A stretch of DNA of 10,277 bases, taken from NCBI GenBank assembly GCA_015494165.1, contig WGBS01000063.1:1-10277 (forward strand), written 5' to 3'. Under the pieces are notes generated by a model. That model saw only the letters and a list, made by a program, of their open reading frames with translations, had not been told where the DNA came from and made no database searches. The stretch comes from Gammaproteobacteria bacterium (GTDB lineage Bacteria > Pseudomonadota > Gammaproteobacteria > S144-34). The translations under genes were made by a program, and so were the position numbers. How positions within the stretch are numbered: the stretch's first letter is position 1; the number at the start of each line of letters is the position of its first letter. Below are positions 5,411 through 10,277 of the stretch, piece by piece.

Positions 5411-6553
5411 ATGAACAAGAAGCTCATCGCGATCGCGATCGGCGCGGCGCTGGGCACGCTGCCGCTGGCGTCCCAGGCCGGCGTGAAGGTCTACGGCCAC
5501 GCCCAGGTCGAGGTGGCCGACGAGGACTACGATCAGAACTCGAGTGATTTCGAGTCCATCAATTCCAAGAAGTGGCAGAAGGACCGTACGGTCGAGGACA
5601 ACGCCCGGGGCCGTTTCGGCATCAAGGCCTCGGAGAAGCTCGGCAACGGAATGACGGCCTTTGCCCAGTTCGAGTGGAAGGTGGACACCACCGGCGTGGC
5701 CGGTGATTCAACAAAGAAAGTCTGTACTGATGCTGGTTGTACAGACAGCAAGAAGGTAAAAGTCGCTACCAAGGAGACGATCACCAATCGCGTCATGCAG
5801 GTCGGCCTCAAGGGCAGCTGGGGCACCTTCATGGCCGGCTCGCTCAAGTCGCCCTACAAGTACACCGGCGGCGTTAAGTACGACCCGTTCGTGACCACCA
5901 ACGCCGAGGCGCGCCGCAACGGCGGCATGGTCGGCGGCGTCTATGGCGCCAACGGCTTCATGGACAACACCATCGGCTACATGACGCCGAAGGTGAACGG
6001 CTTCCAGGGCTGGATCGTCTACAGCCCGGACGAGAACGGCAACAAGAACGGCGACGACGGCGACTGGGCCGCCAGCCTCAAGTTCTCGGCCGGCAACTGG
6101 GAGGTCTTCGTCGCCGGCGTGAACAATGAGTGTAACGCGACTACGAAGAAGGTTGCTGGTTGCGATGTTGGGGGCGCTGATTACTCAGCTTGGAAGATTG
6201 GCGGCAAGGTGAAGTTCGGCAACTTCACCGTCCTCGGCCAGTACGAGGACTGGGAGGATATGAATCAGACTAAGGGCGAGGATGGCCGCCTGTTCTTCGT
6301 CGGCGTGCACTTTAAGTCCGGCAACAACCTGTTCGTGGTCCAGGCCTCCGACGGCAAGCAGGACGATCCGTCCGGCTCCAACGACATGGAGTGGAACTAC
6401 TACACGCTGGGCGTGATCCACAAGTTCTCCAAGACCGCCCGCGTCTTTGCTGCCTGGAGCAAGACCGACTACGACAACCTCGGCCACACCGCGGCCGACG
6501 ACGGCGATCGTTCGGTCGTGACGGTAGGCCTCCGCAAGGACTTCTCGTCCTGA
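5411..6553 (+). CDS. Outer-membrane porin (Gram-negative general porin type)
   Basis: A 380-residue beta-barrel porin for diffusion of small solutes across the outer membrane, probably trimeric. Residues 1-23 are a Sec signal peptide cut after Ser-Gln-Ala, and the mature protein starts GVKVYGHAQVEVA, the usual first strand. Alternating strands follow, such as GRFGIKASEKLGNGMTAFAQFEW (67-89) and MQVGLKGSWGTFMAG (129-143). The last strand ends VGLRKDFSS, so the final Phe is followed by two serines rather than being terminal. Two loops carry close cysteine pairs (Cys105/Cys110 and Cys241/Cys251) and are less GC-rich than the barrel strands. It has its own promoter and a strong terminator, so it is a single-gene unit. 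The substrate cannot be told. Confidence 0.92.
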   Translation: MNKKLIAIAIGAALGTLPLASQAGVKVYGHAQVEVADEDYDQNSSDFESINSKKWQKDRTVEDNARGRFGIKASEKLGNGMTAFAQFEWKVDTTGVAGDSTKKVCTDAGCTDSKKVKVATKETITNRVMQVGLKGSWGTFMAGSLKSPYKYTGGVKYDPFVTTNAEARRNGGMVGGVYGANGFMDNTIGYMTPKVNGFQGWIVYSPDENGNKNGDDGDWAASLKFSAGNWEVFVAGVNNECNATTKKVAGCDVGGADYSAWKIGGKVKFGNFTVLGQYEDWEDMNQTKGEDGRLFFVGVHFKSGNNLFVVQASDGKQDDPSGSNDMEWNYYTLGVIHKFSKTARVFAAWSKTDYDNLGHTAADDGDRSVVTVGLRKDFSS

Positions 6554-6580
6554 CAACAACAACGACAGGGACTGCTTCGA

Positions 6581-6605
6581 CGGGGCCTTCGGGCCCCGTT
6601 TTTTT
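6581..6605 (+). terminator. Rho-independent terminator of the porin gene
   Basis: Stem CGGGGCC-TTCG-GGCCCCG (6581-6598) with a stable UUCG-type tetraloop, followed by seven T (6599-6605). It begins 27 nt after the porin stop codon. Confidence 0.95.
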
Positions 6606-6630
6606 GCCCCCGTTGGGTCTTGGCGGATAG

Positions 6631-6653
6631 CGCCGCGTCGAGTTGACGCGGCG
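6631..6653. other. Stem-loop between porin terminator and lipoprotein gene
   Basis: Perfect 9-bp arms CGCCGCGTC and GACGCGGCG around GAGTT. No T-run follows. It could be a back-up structure protecting the porin transcript or a regulator site. The rest of 6606-6792 shows only a -35-like TTGAAA at 6705-6710 without a convincing -10. Confidence 0.35.
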
Positions 6654-6792
6654 GCGGGCGGCGGAGCGCCAGCCTTCGTTACAGCGGAGTAGTAGGCCCG
6701 TTCCTTGAAAACCGCCCCGAGCCTGTGCTACGCCTTTCTAGCAACTCTAACGTCACGGGAGATCGCAACATAACGGAAAGAGGAGGAGGGGG

Positions 6793-8460
6793 ATGCGAGC
6801 CAAGGGACCCGTGCTTTTCGGATTGCTCCTGGGAATGCTCCTTGCTGGGTGCAAGGGAGGCGGGGGAGGGGCCTCGACGTCAACCGGCGGTGGCGGCACG
6901 GGCGGCGGCGGAGGCACGCCCGCCAACAGCGCCCCGACGGTAAGCGCGTTCTCCCTGAGCCCGAACCCTGCTTCCGCGGGAGTGTCCGCCACCTTCTCCT
7001 GGACCGTTAGCGACCCGGACGGCGACACGCTCACCTGCCAGATCGACGCTGACGGCGACGGGAACACGGATTACACGGTCAACGGCTGCGCCACGACGAC
7101 GTCCCAGGCACATACCTTTTCTAAGGTCACGACGGGACTCAGCAGCGGGGACAGCACCCTCACAGCGAAGATTACAGTGACGGACGGCAAGGGCGGCTCC
7201 GCGCAAAAGACGGTGACTCTCTCTGTGGAGCTGCCTAAGACCGCGTGCGCGAGCAAGCCGCGCTCGGCAGGCGGGGACGACAGCTTCAAGGGCACCGCTG
7301 CGGACGCGGACAATCCGAACGGATGGTACTTCAACAATGACGAGACCATCTTCTTCAAGTCGCATCATCAGGGGACCCCGGCCTATGGCCAGCTCACGCC
7401 GCGCTACAAGCTGGACGGAACACCGGTCACGATCGACTACATGGTGCATTCGCCGTCCGGCACTCCCAAGGCGCTGGTGGTTCTCATCGCCGGTGGTGCC
7501 CTCAAGGCAGGCATCAAGGACGCCGACGGCGACGGGATCGCCGACGCCTCGCGCGGGAATTTCCTCGTACGCAGCGCGCACCGCTTCATGAAAGCGGGCT
7601 ATCGCGTCGTGACCGTCGACCGGCCGTCGGACTATACCGACTACGGATACGCTTCGGGAGCGTCCTCGCCCGGGTACCTGTATGACGCATACCGGATCAA
7701 GATGGATCACGCCGTGGACCTCGCCGCCATCATTCAGGCGGAGAATTCGGCCCATCTTCCGGTGGTGATCGCGGGTACGAGCCGGGGGGCGATCTCCGCT
7801 GTGGCACAGGGGCTGCTGGCGTCGGCGATCGCGCTGTCGAGCCCAGTCACGGCAGACGCCGCCGGGTCCGTTCTTCAATATCCGGTCGGCTCCGCGGAAG
7901 TTCCGGTCTCATCGATCAAGAGAAGCACCCATCTTCTGATCCACACCAACGACCGCTGCACCAACTCCGACGTCAAGCGGTCGCGGGACCTGTTCAACCA
8001 GATCGTTGACCTCGGCGTTGCCGTCCGCGGCGACGAGGTCTCCGGGGGCTTTTACGACACGGTTCGCAACGACGCGTGCGGCGCGTTCGACTACCACGGA
8101 TTCACCGGGATCGAGACGTGCGCGGTGGAGCGCGTGACGACCTGGATGGACGGGATCGTGGTCGGGGGCAACGCCCAGCCGATCGCGCAGAACGTGACCA
8201 TAAACTTGGGCGATCCGCTCACGCTCTCGGCGTACGCGAACGACCCCGATGGCGATCCGCTGACCTACCGCCTGCCGGGAAGCCAGACCGTGCTCGGGGG
8301 TAACGTGAGCGTCGACGCGAGTTCGGGGGCCGTGACGTACACGGCGCCCTCGCGCCCTTCCGGTCAGCCCGCAACGAAGGATGCCTTTGCCTATGTCGTT
8401 GAAGACGGGAAAGGCGGCGTCGCGACAGCGGTCGTCTATGTGAACCTGCCGGCGACATGA
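6793..8460 (+). CDS. Secreted lipoprotein: alpha/beta hydrolase flanked by Ig/cadherin-like domains
   Basis: A 555-residue lipoprotein. The signal sequence ends in the lipobox LAGC with lipidated Cys20. A Gly/Ser/Thr linker (21-42) would hold the protein off the membrane. Residues about 47-145 form an Ig/PKD/cadherin-like domain with DPDGD and a DADGDGNTD calcium-type loop (85-93). Residues about 195-455 look like an alpha/beta hydrolase. It has the strand KALVVLIAGG (226-235), the nucleophile elbow GTSRG with Ser330, a likely acid Asp387 after LLIHTN, and a likely His435 in DYHGF. A second DADGDGIAD loop (243-251) lies inside it. Residues about 462-555 form another cadherin-like domain with NDPDGDPLTYRL. 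AGGAGG six nt before the ATG is a strong ribosome site. Codon use is visibly less GC-rich than in neighbours (7321-7380 is 31 of 60 G/C). The substrate is unknown. Confidence 0.8.
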   Translation: MRAKGPVLFGLLLGMLLAGCKGGGGGASTSTGGGGTGGGGGTPANSAPTVSAFSLSPNPASAGVSATFSWTVSDPDGDTLTCQIDADGDGNTDYTVNGCATTTSQAHTFSKVTTGLSSGDSTLTAKITVTDGKGGSAQKTVTLSVELPKTACASKPRSAGGDDSFKGTAADADNPNGWYFNNDETIFFKSHHQGTPAYGQLTPRYKLDGTPVTIDYMVHSPSGTPKALVVLIAGGALKAGIKDADGDGIADASRGNFLVRSAHRFMKAGYRVVTVDRPSDYTDYGYASGASSPGYLYDAYRIKMDHAVDLAAIIQAENSAHLPVVIAGTSRGAISAVAQGLLASAIALSSPVTADAAGSVLQYPVGSAEVPVSSIKRSTHLLIHTNDRCTNSDVKRSRDLFNQIVDLGVAVRGDEVSGGFYDTVRNDACGAFDYHGFTGIETCAVERVTTWMDGIVVGGNAQPIAQNVTINLGDPLTLSAYANDPDGDPLTYRLPGSQTVLGGNVSVDASSGAVTYTAPSRPSGQPATKDAFAYVVEDGKGGVATAVVYVNLPAT

Positions 8461-8560
8461 GGCTGAGCGGCCCGACGTGGTCTAAAACTTGGCAGCGCGT
8501 CGGGTATCCACGTGCGCCGAGCGCGCCGACCGCAAAACGCCGCTCCCGTTCCCTGCCCCG

Positions 8561-8579
8561 CCAGCGATAGCATCGCTGG
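8561..8579. other. Hairpin upstream of the terminator
   Basis: CCAGCGA-TAGCA-TCGCTGG, a perfect 7-bp stem directly before the terminator stem. It may add to 3'-end stability of the lipoprotein transcript. Confidence 0.4.
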
Positions 8580-8583
8580 CCCG

Positions 8584-8609
8584 ACGCCCCGCAAGGGGCG
8601 TTTCCTTTT
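8584..8609 (+). terminator. Rho-independent terminator of the hydrolase lipoprotein gene
   Basis: Stem ACGCCCC-GCAA-GGGGCGT (8584-8601) with a GNRA-type loop, followed by TTCCTTTT (8602-8609). It lies about 125 nt after the stop codon and before the WD40 gene, separating the two transcripts. Confidence 0.8.
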
Positions 8610-8701
8610 GGGGCGCGCCTCTCCGGCCTTCCTTCGTCCTCCAGGGCTTCTGCCCGCCGCGTCCCTGGGAACCGCCGGCCGCAGGCCGTACACTGTCGCC
8701 C

Positions 8702-9721
8702 ATGCGGACCGCGCGCATCCTCGCTCCGCTGCTCGCCGCGGCCCTGCTCGCGGGCTGCGCCGTCACGGCCGTGCATCCGCCGGAGGCGGTGCGCGCCGAG
8801 GCGCACCTCGGCGGCACCGTCACCGCCTTCGCCCCGGACGGCCGGCGCTTAGCGTCCGGCGGCTGGGAAGGGGCCATCCGCATCTGGCGCGCGCCGGACG
8901 GCGCCTACCTCAATGGCTGGCGCGCCCACGAGGACTCCGTCAACGGCCTGCTGTGGCTCGACGGCCGCACGCTGGTCTCGGCCGGCTACGACGGGCGCAT
9001 CGCCCTGTGGCGCGTGCGCGCGGAAGCCGCGCAGGCGAGCGCGGACTACCCGCTCGTGGGCGGCCTGGCCCCCCGCGCGCCGCTGCGCGAGCGGCGCACC
9101 GTGCCCGTGACCGCCGCCGCCGGCGACGCCGCGGCGGGGCTGCTGCTCACGGGCCACCGCGACGGGAGCGTGCGGCTGTGGCGGCTCCCGGCGCTCGAGC
9201 CCGTCGCCGAGTGGCGGCCGCACCGCGGCGCGGTGAAGGCCGTCGCGCTGGAGCGCGGCGGCGCGCGCCTCGCCTCGGCCGGCACGGACGGGCGCGTCCA
9301 CGTCTGGCGCCGCGGGGATGCGGCCCCGCGGGCGCTGGAGCCGCCGCCCACCGACGCCTGGACCCTCGCCTTCGCCCCCGGCGGCCGCGCGCTCTACGGC
9401 GGCGGCTGGTTCCGCCTCTTCCGCTGGGACCTCGCCACGGGCGCGCTCACCGTGCTCCCCACCGAGCACCGCGGCATCGTCAAGTCCATCGCCTTCCTGC
9501 CGGACGGGCGGCTCGCCACCATCAGCCGCCAGACGGACAGCGCCGTGCTGCTCCTCGACCCGGCCACGGGCGCGACGCGCCTGCGGCTGCAGCCGCACGA
9601 CCTGTGCGGCGCATGGGTCGCCGCCTCCCCCGACGGGCGCTTCCTTGCCACCACCAGCGACGACGCCAGCGTGCGCTTCTGGGACCTCTCCCGCCTGCGC
9701 CCGCCCGTCACGAGCTGGTGA
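8702..9721 (+). CDS. WD40 beta-propeller lipoprotein
   Basis: A 339-residue protein with a lipobox LLAGC and lipidated Cys19, so it is envelope-anchored rather than cytoplasmic. Seven propeller blades can be traced, ending near residues 63 (IRIWR), 104 (IALWR), 161 (VRLWR), 203 (VHVWR), 242 (LFRWD), 286 (AVLLLD, degenerate) and 328 (VRFWD), which fits a closed ring and a protein-binding scaffold. No catalytic motif was seen. The ATG at 8702 is chosen because it opens the signal peptide; an upstream in-frame extension would bury the lipobox. No clear Shine-Dalgarno sequence precedes it. TACACT (8689-8694) is a possible but unsupported -10. The YqaA-type gene follows after 13 nt, so the two are probably co-transcribed. 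The partner is unknown. Confidence 0.85.
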   Translation: MRTARILAPLLAAALLAGCAVTAVHPPEAVRAEAHLGGTVTAFAPDGRRLASGGWEGAIRIWRAPDGAYLNGWRAHEDSVNGLLWLDGRTLVSAGYDGRIALWRVRAEAAQASADYPLVGGLAPRAPLRERRTVPVTAAAGDAAAGLLLTGHRDGSVRLWRLPALEPVAEWRPHRGAVKAVALERGGARLASAGTDGRVHVWRRGDAAPRALEPPPTDAWTLAFAPGGRALYGGGWFRLFRWDLATGALTVLPTEHRGIVKSIAFLPDGRLATISRQTDSAVLLLDPATGATRLRLQPHDLCGAWVAASPDGRFLATTSDDASVRFWDLSRLRPPVTSW

Positions 9722-9734
9722 CCCCAGGCGGCAT

Positions 9735-10277
<543 letters not shown>

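Noticed and set aside
6185..6562. A 125-codon minus-strand frame inside the porin gene
   Set aside because: Shadow frame; the porin strand has signal peptide, beta strands, promoter and terminator.
8641..8668. Inverted repeat CCAGGG/CCCTGG before the WD40 gene
   Set aside because: Short arms with a 16-nt gap in GC-rich DNA; no better than chance.
8688..8696. GTACACTGT before the WD40 start, matching the start of the copy A tail
   Set aside because: Only nine matching bases with no adjoining heptads or 18-nt core.
8489..8701. A longer WD40 protein starting at 8489
   Set aside because: It would run through the terminator at 8584-8609 and place the lipobox internally.

Overview
This is a very GC-rich window, most likely from a gammaproteobacterium. 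The support is a standard 354-residue HemE, a Gram-negative trimeric-type porin with a signal peptide, two lipobox lipoproteins, a YqaA/DedA-type membrane protein and a large membrane-bound GGDEF-EAL protein. The species cannot be named from the sequence. Codons in the main genes are mostly G/C-ending, so long open frames on the wrong strand are common and mean little.

Layout. 1-559 has no gene. It is packed with short repeats: GGGAGAC-type heptad arrays in both orientations, a conserved 30-nt tail, and REP-like hairpins. hemE (560-1624) follows directly, and its leader is itself a decayed heptad array. A c-di-GMP turnover gene (GGDEF-EAL, 1691-4294) lies downstream on the same strand. A vapBC-type toxin-antitoxin pair (4370-5054, minus strand) converges on it. 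A divergent intergenic region (5055-5410) carries another decayed heptad array, a candidate vapB promoter and operator repeats, and a good sigma70-type promoter for the porin. The porin gene (5411-6553) ends in a textbook terminator. A lipoprotein with Ig/cadherin-like domains around an alpha/beta-hydrolase core (6793-8460) has its own strong ribosome site and terminator, and is less GC-rich than its surroundings. A WD40 beta-propeller lipoprotein (8702-9721) and a YqaA-type membrane protein (9735-10274) form a probable two-gene operon at the right end.

The genes do not make one pathway: haem synthesis, signalling, a toxin-antitoxin pair and envelope proteins sit side by side. The unifying feature is the repeat family. 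Heptad arrays ending in the same 30-nt tail occur twice at the left end and once at the right end, in the same orientation, with 2, 6 and 9 units. The right-end copy lies inside the last reading frame and encodes about the last 30 residues of the YqaA-type protein, including its stop codon. This repeat element, and its capture as coding sequence, is the most unusual thing in the window. No IS element, transposase, CRISPR array, tRNA or rRNA was recognised.
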